A DNA stretch of 10,323 nucleotides from Candidatus Poribacteria bacterium (lineage in GTDB: Bacteria; Poribacteria; WGA-4E; UBA9662): the NCBI GenBank assembly GCA_002699335.1, contig PACG01000052.1, forward strand, positions 42,137 through 52,459, written 5' to 3'. The notes under the pieces are model-generated. The model saw only the letters and a list, made by a program, of their open reading frames with translations. It did no database searches and was not told the DNA's origin. Below, one piece after another: positions 1 to 6,088 of the stretch. Each line of letters opens with the position of its first letter. The stretch's first letter is position 1. A program made the position numbers and the translations under genes.

Positions 1-376
1 GGGCATCAAAAAATCTTTCCTGGTTAGTATCTTCATCCAAGCGGAACGCGTAGATGTAAATGAGCATCCCATAGCCGTGAGCCTCCAGGCAAGTTGTCCG
101 GTTATCTTGGTAATCGACAAATGCTGCGAGGTTAACTTGTTGGCGAAGCCTATAATATTTATTGCTCCAGTATTGATAGTAATTCTGAAGCTTGATGTTG
201 CCTGAGCCTTGGGCAATGGACTCAAGACCTGAACCCAGAAATAGACACATGGCAATTAAGGATAGGTGCATTCTGCTGATAGACCAAGGCTCTTGTGTTC
301 GGGCTTTCGTCTGACCAAAGAGATGATGAGCGAAGTCTATGTCACAGCGAGAATAGGAGATGAAGACGTCTGACAT
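1..376 (-). CDS. TIR-domain N-terminal fragment fused in frame to a GH8 family glycosidase (partial, runs off window)
   Basis: An open frame starts at ATG 374-376 and runs without a stop off the left edge (125 codons visible). Residues 1-31 begin MSDVFISYSR and continue DIDFAHHLF...EPW, the usual start of a bacterial TIR domain (strand A with F-I-S-Y-S, then the first helix). After W31 the match stops. From M36 (ATG 269-271) there is a signal-peptide-like stretch, MHLSLIAMCLFLGSG, then N-Y-Y-Q-Y-W-S-N-K-Y-Y and, near residue 100, LEAHGYGMLI. GH8 enzymes (endoglucanase, chitosanase, lichenase, xylanase) carry S-E-(A/G)-x-G-Y-G-M, with the Glu as general acid; here Ser is replaced by Leu. GH8 enzymes are usually secreted, so an N-terminal TIR piece would bury the signal peptide. 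Either translation starts at 271, where I see no good ribosome site, or this is a recombination product. A sigma70-like promoter fits the 376 start. TIR call moderate, GH8 call good. Confidence 0.68.
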   Translation of the reverse strand, partial: MSDVFISYSRCDIDFAHHLFGQTKARTQEPWSISRMHLSLIAMCLFLGSGLESIAQGSGNIKLQNYYQYWSNKYYRLRQQVNLAAFVDYQDNRTTCLEAHGYGMLIYIYAFRLDEDTNQERFFDA

Positions 377-406
377 GAGAAAAAGAGAGACTAGTTGCTT
401 ACAGCT

Positions 407-435
407 ATTTTATAGCAATGCAAATTACAAGTCAA
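407..435 (-). promoter_or_regulatory. Sigma70-type promoter for the TIR/GH8 frame
   Basis: On the minus strand TTGACT (430-435) and TAAAAT (407-412) are separated by exactly 17 bp, and each hexamer matches the consensus at 5 of 6 positions. The predicted transcript would start near 400, giving a leader of about 25 nt before the ATG at 376. The leader is pyrimidine-rich (CTCTCTTTTTCTC) and has no Shine-Dalgarno sequence. Confidence 0.55.
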
Positions 436-520
436 CAGGATCAGATTAGATGGGAGAGTTGGCTGGTTTTGTATAGATATCGACACATCTTCCAATCTCT
501 TCCGCCATCATCAAGGGCTT

Positions 521-540
521 AGCCGCCAAACCTTGGGGCT
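521..540 (-). terminator. Hairpin directly after the lipoprotein stop codon
   Basis: AGCC-G-CCAA / ACC / TTGGGGCT forms an 8-bp stem with one bulged G and a 3-nt loop. It begins two bases past the lipoprotein stop (543-545) in the minus-strand direction. There is no U-run after it, so it is at best an imperfect terminator or an mRNA 3'-end stabiliser. Confidence 0.3.
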
Positions 541-542
541 GA

Positions 543-1160
543 TCAATTTAGTCTAAATGTATTGATGAAGGTATCGAAATCTTTCTCCCAAAACTTAACG
601 GTTTTCTGAGGTCCAGTTACTTTGAAAAACCATAGGCCAGTGTTAGTTTCAGCGATAACTGCCAATAATGCGTAGCCTTTGAGTTCTATTTTTGGTCCGT
701 CCATCATCATTGGCATTCTAGATTTGAGATGTGTTCCCTGGACAGAAACGATATGCACCGGTATCTGGTTGATAACCTTGGATTCTTGCTTGGCCCAATT
801 AGATTCTGCAGTGTTTGGAGGCGCTATGAACTGTTTTTTCCATCGATCGATATTGCTATCAACAGAACCTCCGATACCTTTGAAGATTGCTAGTGTTGCC
901 GGATCACTACCTTCTGGACCGGGCAATTCATATTGGTCGTGTCGCATAGATGAAGATGGTTCTTGTTGTAACCAATCGGCAGGAGGAGTATAGGTCAGAG
1001 AAGTATTGTCTGGGGATTGGGAAGGATTTTTCCCATTTGAAGTTTCAATGGAAGCGTTTGGCAAGGCTTCTGATGTTTCCTTGCTCTGACAACTGATAAA
1101 CACTGAAATGATACATATCGTAATTGGCAACCAGAGGTGAAACTTATTAATTTGCAACAT
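543..1160 (-). CDS. Putative lipoprotein of unknown function
   Basis: This 205-residue protein has a basic start, a hydrophobic segment at residues 8-22 and a lipobox-like FISC with Cys24, so it is probably a secreted, membrane-anchored lipoprotein. Residues 25-56 are a Ser/Thr/Asn/Pro-rich linker. The globular part begins LTYTPPADW and contains SSSMRHDQY, GSVDSNIDRWKKQF and TGLWFFKVTGP, ending in a helix with FINTF. I recall this arrangement (a Y-x-x-P-x-x-W start, a G-S-V-x-x-N-I-x-R-W core and W-F-F-K-x-T-G-P near the end) from uncharacterised proteins of Planctomycetes, Verrucomicrobia and Acidobacteria; no function is known to me. The ATG at 1158-1160 follows AAGGGAG with a 7-base gap, which fixes the start. 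The frame is intact, unlike the hydrolase upstream, so it is probably expressed independently. Confidence 0.85.
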   Translation of the reverse strand: MLQINKFHLWLPITICIISVFISCQSKETSEALPNASIETSNGKNPSQSPDNTSLTYTPPADWLQQEPSSSMRHDQYELPGPEGSDPATLAIFKGIGGSVDSNIDRWKKQFIAPPNTAESNWAKQESKVINQIPVHIVSVQGTHLKSRMPMMMDGPKIELKGYALLAVIAETNTGLWFFKVTGPQKTVKFWEKDFDTFINTFRLN

Positions 1161-1193
1161 TATTTTACTCCCTTAACGAGACAGTTCTGTGTA

Positions 1194-1214
1194 GTCTGTT
1201 TATGGCGAACAGAC
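1194..1214. repeat. Perfect 7-bp inverted repeat upstream of the lipoprotein gene
   Basis: GTCTGTT (1194-1200), a 7-nt spacer and AACAGAC (1208-1214) form a clean hairpin or dyad. It lies in the ~100-bp gap between the dead hydrolase and the lipoprotein start. It could be an operator for the lipoprotein, or the end hairpin of the hydrolase transcript without a U-tract. The function is undecided. Confidence 0.35.
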
Positions 1215-1260
1215 TTCCAACCTCTTTCTATAATTGAGTTTAAGGCTTAGTTTGTTAGTC

Positions 1261-1953
1261 TCAGCGTGAATGTTTTAAGAACCATTCGTATAGCTCTGGA
1301 TTGTCGTAGGTTCTTGTCCAGGAATCGTGACCCGCTTCTGGGTAGAATGCAAACTTGACATTTCCTCCGTTTACTTTCAACGCTTCCACTATCTCTTCCG
1401 ATCTTTCAGCTAGAACAACAGTACCCTTTTCCCCGTGGAATGTCCAAACAGGAATATTCTTTAGAGCTCGTGCCACTCGGCGTGACCCATCACCTCCGCA
1501 GATCGAGCAATGGCCGCAAAACGTTCAGGATGCATGCTGGCAAGAGACCACATCCCAAAGCTACTTATTACTCAGCCTCATCAGGTAAACTTGCTCGTGT
1601 CCACTTCGTATTTTTTTATAATCTCATCCACTAGACCGTTAATCATACGAAGTTGGCTTGACTACCATGAATCTTTAGGGCACTGAGGTGATACTTTAAT
1701 GAATGGGAAGTCAGGATTTTTTCCCACAACTTTCGGAATACCATGTTTTTTACTAAGTCCAGATTATTCCCGCGTTCTCCAGCACGATGAAGAAAAATGA
1801 TCAAAGGCCATTTTGAGGCAGGGGGCTTGACCGAACAAAAAGAAGGTAGTCAGGCTGAAATGTGATGTTCAAGGTATAGCCTCTCTGTGAGATTGATGAG
1901 CTTTCTTCTGTTGCAGAAAAGCTATCAGCGGCAAATGATCACAAGATGAACAT
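1261..1953 (-). pseudogene. Alpha/beta-hydrolase (esterase/phospholipase-carboxylesterase type), multiply frameshifted
   Basis: Joining the minus-strand frames rebuilds most of a hydrolase of the secreted esterase/PHB-depolymerase-like group. Pieces in order: Y-L-L-F near 1840; KWPLIIFLHRAGERGNNLDL (oxyanion-hole region; family has H-G-A-G-E-R-G); HGIPKVVGKNPDFPFIKVSP and QCPKDSW; NGLVDEIIKKYEVDTSK; F-G-M-W-S-L-A-S-M-H-P-E-R-F-A-A-I-A; GGDGSRR; and FHGEKGTVV, then YPEAGHDSW with the catalytic His. Damage: frame breaks near 1840 and 1745-1751 (A-run), a TAG at 1662-1664 where Trp is expected, scrambling of the G-L-S-M-G-G nucleophile motif at ~1566-1585, and one missing base near 1505. The Asp expected after G-E-K is Gly, so the triad is lost twice over. 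The last 71 codons (1261-1476) remain open but are only the C-terminus. The 5' end is uncertain; ATG 1951-1953 is one candidate and is followed four codons later by a stop. Confidence 0.85.
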
Positions 1954-2020
1954 TGAAAAACAAGTGAGAATAATACCGGGCATATATAAAAGTTGTAGAG
2001 TCCAAATCTGTATCTGAAAG

Positions 2021-2049
2021 ATTATAACTTGTTTGCCCCGGTTTGTCTA
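2021..2049 (-). promoter_or_regulatory. Near-consensus sigma70 promoter for the hydrolase pseudogene
   Basis: On the minus strand TAGACA (2044-2049, 5 of 6 matches to TTGACA) is followed after exactly 17 bp by a perfect TATAAT (2021-2026). Transcription would begin near 2014 and run into the alpha/beta-hydrolase remnant. The promoter has kept its sequence although the gene has not. Confidence 0.6.
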
Positions 2050-2052
2050 GAA

Positions 2053-2068
2053 TCACAACCGGTTGTGA
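2053..2068. promoter_or_regulatory. Perfect 16-bp palindromic operator (LacI/GalR-like)
   Basis: TCACAACCGGTTGTGA is a perfect palindrome with a central CG, a shape typical of LacI/GalR-family sugar regulators. It ends three bases upstream of the -35 hexamer at 2044-2049, a natural position for a transcription factor site. No regulator gene is in the window, so the family assignment is inference. Confidence 0.5.
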
Positions 2069-2279
2069 CTCCCAATGGAGGCAACAATTTGAGATGCTAA
2101 AAGGTCCGCCACATGGCGAAGTCAACTAGACTCGACAAAAGTCTGGGAAGAGACTCATTCGGAGGAAATACAATGCGTCCACTAAGTTTCAGGAGGACAG
2201 GTTTGAAGGTTTACAACAGGCAGAAAGTGTTTTAGACAGGGTTTGATTTGATTCGATCAGCGTATACAGGAGGGTAAAA
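2069..2279. other. Non-coding stretch
   Basis: I see no supported gene on either strand here. It separates the minus-strand promoter/operator from the possible plus-strand remnant. Its right end carries AGGAGGG (2268-2274), a strong Shine-Dalgarno-like sequence on the plus strand. Confidence 0.4.
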
Positions 2280-2455
2280 ATTAGATGGCGTCCGACTTCA
2301 GTCGGCGTTTGGTTGCTAATGTGGGCCGTTTTGGTGAGGCTAATCTATGCTGAAGATGGAAACGAAGTGGTTGTCGGAAGTGATGAGGGACTAAAAGGAG
2401 TTAAAAGTAACATCGATAAAGGCTATCTGACGAATTTCAATGACAACGGTAAGAT
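2280..2455 (+). pseudogene. Possible plus-strand remnant of an exported protein, start codon lost
   Basis: After AGGAGGG (2268-2274) a plus-strand frame reads, from 2280, IRWRPTSVGVWLLMWAVLVR and then LIYAEDG, resembling an export signal (basic start, hydrophobic core). It then continues EVVVGSDEGLKGVKSNIDKG. At the position 5 nt after the Shine-Dalgarno, where an ATG would be expected, the codon is ATT. An ATG at 2285 is in another frame and gives only 22 codons. The frame stays open to 2564 but beyond 2455 it lies antisense to the GH32 C-terminus, so any real gene was truncated there. No family is recognised. The call rests on the ribosome site plus signal-like composition only. Confidence 0.22.
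2292..2305. repeat. Short perfect hairpin CCGACT-TC-AGTCGG
   Basis: A 6-bp perfect stem with a 2-nt spacer lies inside the possible plus-strand remnant. It resembles the core of small dispersed palindromic (REP-like) repeats, but only one copy was noticed in the window. Confidence 0.3.
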
Positions 2456-4003
2456 TTACCACGAATTAGTAGTTCGCATCTCCCAAACATCCAAAGATTT
2501 TAAGGTTGTCTCGCCCCCAGAGGAAAATACCGAGACGCCGAGACTATCCTCACGGGTTGGGTAGATCCGTTGGGTCATACACTGTCTTCCGTTGGCAAAG
2601 ATCTCTAATACAGAACGATCCAAAAAGATATGGAGTTTTAGCCTCTCTCCATCGGCTAATTCGAATGGGGCTTGCTGAGTACTAGCGTATCGGTCGGCAT
2701 CGTCCAGACCTTCAGGTTCATCACGTGGGGTAAAGCGAGGGTATTTCACCGTTTTATCCAGAGTCGATTTGGAGAAATCAATTATTAGGCTATCACTTTC
2801 TGGCATATAAAAAACGGCCGTCTCTTCTACGCCGTCAGGCGAACGTTGTACCTTGAGGCCGAATGTTGTTGCTGTACTAGAATCAAATTCAGCTATCAGT
2901 TCTAAACAATTTCCGCTAACCTCTTTGATTACCATCTCAGATGTTAGTCGAATTCCTGCCCAACGTCGATGATTCCAGCGCAAAGTTTCCAGTTCTGGAA
3001 CTGGTTCGATTCCCAGTGTGCCATCTTCCGCTAGAGAGAGTACACGTGGTAAGGTCATCACGGAGGCCCAACCAGACGACCGTAACTGCTCCCACGGTCT
3101 GGTTTCACGAATCCAACCGAAGAAGATGCGGCGGCCTTTGCCATCCAACAGCGTTTCGGGGGCCGACAACTGGCCGCCAGGCCAATTCATTCGCCCGTGT
3201 ATCTGGGGCAAAAATTGTTCTTCTAGATAGTGACCCAGATAGTAATGGGCCATGCCATAGGGACGATGACCGTGCATTAACAGCATATGTCTATCACCAA
3301 GGGGGAAAAAATCAGGACAGGCACAGTCCTCAACTTCGTCAGTCCAGTCGCGGTTTGACTTATAAAATGGACCTCGGTATTGCCAGTTGATCAAGTCGGT
3401 TGAAATGAAGAGGCTGGTCGTGTCTCCTTCATAGCCTTGGCGACTGTTTTTGTTCCCAATCAGCGCGTGATATACACCGCCCTCATACCAGGCGCAGGGA
3501 TCAAAAACGGTGTACTCCTGCGATTGTTTCGGAATCGGTATGACTGGATTTTCAGGCAACGGAGTCCAGTGATTTAACTCATCGTCGGTGCTAATGGCGA
3601 TGCAGGTGCCCTGACCGGGTACATGGTAAATTAGGGTTGGTACTGGTGCATTTTCGATGGCGTCACCGCTGTAGATGCCTTGAGGCGTTGAACCGTCGGC
3701 CGCAGGTTTGATAGCGGGTGGATGCTGAATCCAATGCACCAGGTCATGGCTAGACGAGTGATCAAAGACGGGCAACCACTGTATATTGCTTGGTTGATCA
3801 GGAATTGGCAGTGGCATCCGACCCAGATAGAAAACGTGGTATCGGCCTTTCCAGAAAATAGTGCCGTTGGCATCATTAAAAAACCCGTCTGATGGAAGCA
3901 AGTGGTAACGGGGCCTGTGTCGATCTGCCCATAATCTATCACGTAATTCACGTGCGTGCTGGACAAAGGTCTGGATCTGTTCCGCCACTGCTGATGTGTT
4001 CAT
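2456..4003 (-). CDS. Glycoside hydrolase family 32 protein (beta-fructosidase/levanase/sucrose hydrolase type)
   Basis: This 515-residue enzyme probably cleaves terminal beta-fructosyl bonds in sucrose, inulin or levan. The five-bladed propeller starts at ~33 with YHLLPSDGFFNDANG; Asp44 in N-D-A-N-G corresponds to the nucleophile of the family's N-D-P-N-G. FDPCAW (Asp168) replaces the usual R-D-P, and the acid/base region is EDCACPDFF (225-233) instead of W-E-C-P-D. The likely acid is Glu225, but the shift is unusual. The C-terminal beta-sandwich has the typical LHIFLDRSVLEIFANGR at 457-473. There is no signal peptide, so it should act in the cytoplasm on imported sugar. ATG 4001-4003 is preferred to one 26 codons upstream, because GGAG lies 9 bases before it and the extra residues lack family character. 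Homology is intact throughout. Exact substrate unknown. Confidence 0.88.
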   Translation of the reverse strand: MNTSAVAEQIQTFVQHARELRDRLWADRHRPRYHLLPSDGFFNDANGTIFWKGRYHVFYLGRMPLPIPDQPSNIQWLPVFDHSSSHDLVHWIQHPPAIKPAADGSTPQGIYSGDAIENAPVPTLIYHVPGQGTCIAISTDDELNHWTPLPENPVIPIPKQSQEYTVFDPCAWYEGGVYHALIGNKNSRQGYEGDTTSLFISTDLINWQYRGPFYKSNRDWTDEVEDCACPDFFPLGDRHMLLMHGHRPYGMAHYYLGHYLEEQFLPQIHGRMNWPGGQLSAPETLLDGKGRRIFFGWIRETRPWEQLRSSGWASVMTLPRVLSLAEDGTLGIEPVPELETLRWNHRRWAGIRLTSEMVIKEVSGNCLELIAEFDSSTATTFGLKVQRSPDGVEETAVFYMPESDSLIIDFSKSTLDKTVKYPRFTPRDEPEGLDDADRYASTQQAPFELADGERLKLHIFLDRSVLEIFANGRQCMTQRIYPTREDSLGVSVFSSGGETTLKSLDVWEMRTTNSW

Positions 4004-4364
4004 ACCTTTTTTCTCCACGGCCTGGGGATGCAGGCACAATGATGATTTTTGATGGCATACCTGCCACCTGACTAAAGCCAACGTCGATAACCGCTCTCGG
4101 ATCGGTATAGCCGACTATTTCCGCGCACTTTAGTTTAGACAACAGGAGAATTTTTACCTCGGGACCTTGCCATAAGCCCGAGAAGTGATATCCGAAGGAC
4201 TGCTGACATTAATTGGCTTTAAAATCTGGAATGGGTACAGGCACACCAAATCGCCCAACAATCAATGGGTTGCTCGCAACCAGTTGCTTAGGGTGAGTTG
4301 AAAAACCTAAGGCAACCTGTAACAACGAGACAGTGCCAATCTCTCGTTGGATACGCCACCCAAC
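3948..4364 (-). pseudogene. Unidentified coding remnant broken by a TAA, possibly a LarA/DUF2088-like C-terminus
   Basis: One minus-strand frame looks protein-like across this span and is interrupted only by TAA at 4209-4211. The upstream part reads WRIQREIGTVSLLQVALGF, then HPKQLVASNPLIVGRFGVP and IPDFKAN before the stop. The downstream part reads GPEVKILLLSKLKCAEIVG, DPRAVIDVGF and PSKIIIVPASPGR. The beta-strand / short helix / V-P pattern of the second part is reminiscent of the C-terminal domain of lactate racemase-like (DUF2088) proteins, a weak resemblance only. The two parts could also be the tail of one gene and the remains of another. No start codon or upstream extension was found. 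The downstream part overlaps the 5' end of GH32, which suggests a dead gene rather than an operon partner. Confidence 0.3.
4013..4016 (-). promoter_or_regulatory. Ribosome binding site fixing the GH32 start
   Basis: GGAG on the minus strand lies 9 bases before ATG 4001-4003. The longer frame from 4081 would run through this site and through the end of the upstream coding remnant. Confidence 0.55.
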
Positions 4365-4444
4365 TTAAAAAGTCGTAATTTGCAATTTTGACTCCTCGCA
4401 TCTTTGTCTGATGGAAGACACATGAGACGAATGCGTCCTGTTTA

Positions 4445-5396
4445 CTGGCGTTGCGAGAACCAGCCTCGCGTAATCCTTTGAAGTAGCCCACGGCGAATAG
4501 CTGTGCTATATGGGGTGAGTTATCGAAGCTGTCGTCGCCCATTTTTGGGTAGTGATCTGGGCGACAGACGCCTTCATAACCGACGTCGCGGTAGGCACGT
4601 AGGCATTCCACTAGATCGGTTTGACCGTCATCGTGAAATGTTTCGGCGAACTTCTCAGGGTGCCTCTGACGTCGCGCAGGTGTACAAAGCAGATCTTCTT
4701 CTGTTCCCCGAACTGGCGGATGGCGGCCGGTAGTTCATCGGTCATCAGGGAGAAGTTCCCCTGGCAAAGCCCGATGCCGTTGGCCGGACTCGGTACCAGG
4801 TCGACTATTCTCTGATAGTTGTCGATGCTGCTCATGATGCGAACTACGCCGCGGATAGAGGATAAGGGCGGATCGTCCGTGTGCATGGTCATTTTGACAT
4901 CGGCTTCCTCAGCAACGGGTACCACCCACTGTAGAAAGTATCTGAGGTTCTCCCACTGCTGTTCCTCTTCGACCAGACATTTGGTCAACGTTCATCGCGG
5001 AGTTGGTCATGGTCGTAACCCCGCTGACCTGAGCTCCGCCACGTGAAGGAATGGCGTATGATGTCCTCAGTACGCCGATGATAGGCATCTACATGCTCCA
5101 GACGGGGATCCCTGCCTTCCCCATGTTGCGCAGAAACGTGCATACGATTTCGATTTCTTCCTCCCGTCCAGCCAAACCGAGCTTAATTTTCTCCATGGGA
5201 TTCGATCACCGACATCTCAAACCCATTCTTTTCGTAGCTGGTTTTAGCCCACATCAGGGATAAATAGCTCCACGGTTGCTCTTCCTCGCCATATAGGCTG
5301 TAGACTGATACCGGATACGGCGTGTTTGAGACCGCACTGCTTCATCAGTGTCGAGGTAACTCCCGCTTCCGGGGACATATGAAGGGCAACTTCCAT
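4445..5396 (-). pseudogene. uxuA: Mannonate dehydratase (UxuA family), multiply frameshifted
   Basis: UxuA converts D-mannonate to 2-keto-3-deoxygluconate in glucuronate breakdown. The start is sound: ATG 5394-5396 follows GGAG by 8 bases and reads MEVALHMSPEAG. After a break at ~5290-5297: QPWSYLSLMWAKTSYEKNG and MSVIES; a break near 5193; MEKIKLGLAGREEEIEIVC, then FLRNMGKAGIPVWSM, TAG (5089-5091), VLRTSYAIPSRGGAQVSG; breaks near 5005 and 4987; EEEQQWENLRYFLQWVVPVA, MTMHTDDPPLSSIRGVVRIM, VPSPANGIGLCQGNFSLM, CFVHLRDVRG; a break near 4657; FHDDGQTDLVECLRAYRDVG, RPDHYPKMG and LFAVGYFKGLREAG. The family's metal-site residues (Cys of L-C-Q-G, His of V-H-x-R-D, Asp-His of R-P-D-H) are still present, so the decay looks recent. 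The C-terminal end is approximate. Confidence 0.88.
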
Positions 5397-5489
5397 GATA
5401 TTATCTCCTCTCGTTAGATAGTTAAGGTTTTGCTGGTTAATATCTTGTTGCTTCCTCACTTCGAAATCATTGTCTTTCAACTTTAACGG

Positions 5490-5518
5490 AGTATAACGGC
5501 AGGAACAGGCCTGTTCCT
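5490..5518 (-). promoter_or_regulatory. Perfect 18-bp palindrome overlapping a promoter upstream of the mannonate dehydratase remnant
   Basis: AGGAACAGGCCTGTTCCT (5501-5518) is a perfect palindrome. On the minus strand TATACT (5490-5495, 5 of 6 matches to TATAAT) follows it after 5 bp, so the dyad would cover the -35 region (GGAACA, poor match, 17-bp spacing). This fits a repressed promoter for the uronate gene, with a leader of about 85 nt. It also lies past the UGSC stop, but there is no U-run to make it a convincing terminator. Confidence 0.45.
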
Positions 5519-5566
5519 CCACGGTGTCCCCTTCTACTGGTTTTGGAGACTATACCATCCTACATG

Positions 5567-6088
5567 TCAGGCCTGTAGTTGCTGTAGAATTGCTTCTATG
5601 GCCCCATCTGCCAGTGCTCGCATCTCTTCATCCTTGCGATCCTGGATGGGATGGGCAACAAAAACCCGGGCTGCGTCAAAACCCAGGGCCCCAGCCTGTG
5701 CCTGAGCCGCCTGCTGAAACACTTCGGAGGCGACAAAAACGGTCGGAATCCCGCGCGCTTCTAAATTGGTTGTGTCGTGCACACTGCACGTAGTGCAAGA
5801 GCCTCAGTCAGCTAGTCCTTCCACTATCAGATCGCATTCCGACACGATCTTCTGCTGCAAATCCACCGGTGCCGGCCGTGTAAAGGTCGGCTTACGATAG
5901 CGATTGACCTTCAGTCCCCGTCCTGATAACTGGGATTCCAGCTGATCCAAAAACACATCGCCCCGATTCTTGGAAATATCCAGCAACCCAATGGTTAACC
6001 CCTGCAGTGAACTAGGGCGTTCTACCCGGTTTCGCACAGTCGGTTTCTGTTCTGAAGTAGGATCTAGTAATATGCGTTTCTCACTCAT
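5567..6088 (-). CDS. UGSC-family selenoprotein with in-frame TGA (Sec95)
   Basis: ATG 6086-6088 to TGA 5567-5569 gives 174 codons, with one internal TGA at codon 95 (5804-5806). Read as selenocysteine it yields C-D-L-I-V-E-G-L-A-D-U-G-S-C-T-T-C-S-V-H-D-T-T-N, the signature of the UGSC (seleno)protein family, whose non-Sec members have Cys there. The match continues on both sides: GLTIGLLDISKNRGDVFLDQ (30-49) before, and RGIPTVFVASEVFQQAA after, so this is not a pseudogene break. Cys98 and Cys101 could form a selenenylsulfide with Sec95; the fold looks Rossmann-like with no signal peptide, so a cytoplasmic redox role is likely. The reaction is unknown to me. Its ATG overlaps the previous stop (ATGA) and has GGGAG 8 bases before it. 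TGA also ends this and neighbouring genes, so decoding needs local signals plus selA/B/C/D elsewhere. Confidence 0.9.
5774..5806 (-). promoter_or_regulatory. Candidate bacterial SECIS hairpin after the Sec codon
   Basis: Starting at the UGA (5804-5806), the mRNA can pair UGCAC (5797-5793) with GUGCA (5782-5778), with outer C-G and U-A pairs after one mismatch and a 10-nt apical loop containing G. This location, just inside the coding region, is where bacterial SelB-binding hairpins lie. A competing tight hairpin (UGCAC-UAC-GUGCA, 5797-5785) is also possible. No folding energy was calculated. Confidence 0.45.

Noticed and set aside
4004..4081. Longer GH32 start at 4081
   Set aside because: The added 26 residues overlap the upstream remnant and lack family similarity, while ATG 4001-4003 has a ribosome site.
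5397..5522. Extending the mannonate dehydratase remnant upstream to 5522
   Set aside because: The family N-terminus starts at M-E-V-A-L at 5396 with a good ribosome site; the extra residues cover the promoter and palindrome.
5567..6088. Treating the UGSC gene as one more frameshifted pseudogene
   Set aside because: No indel is needed. Both halves are in the same frame, the only interruption is one TGA, and it falls exactly at the U of the family's U-G-S-C motif.
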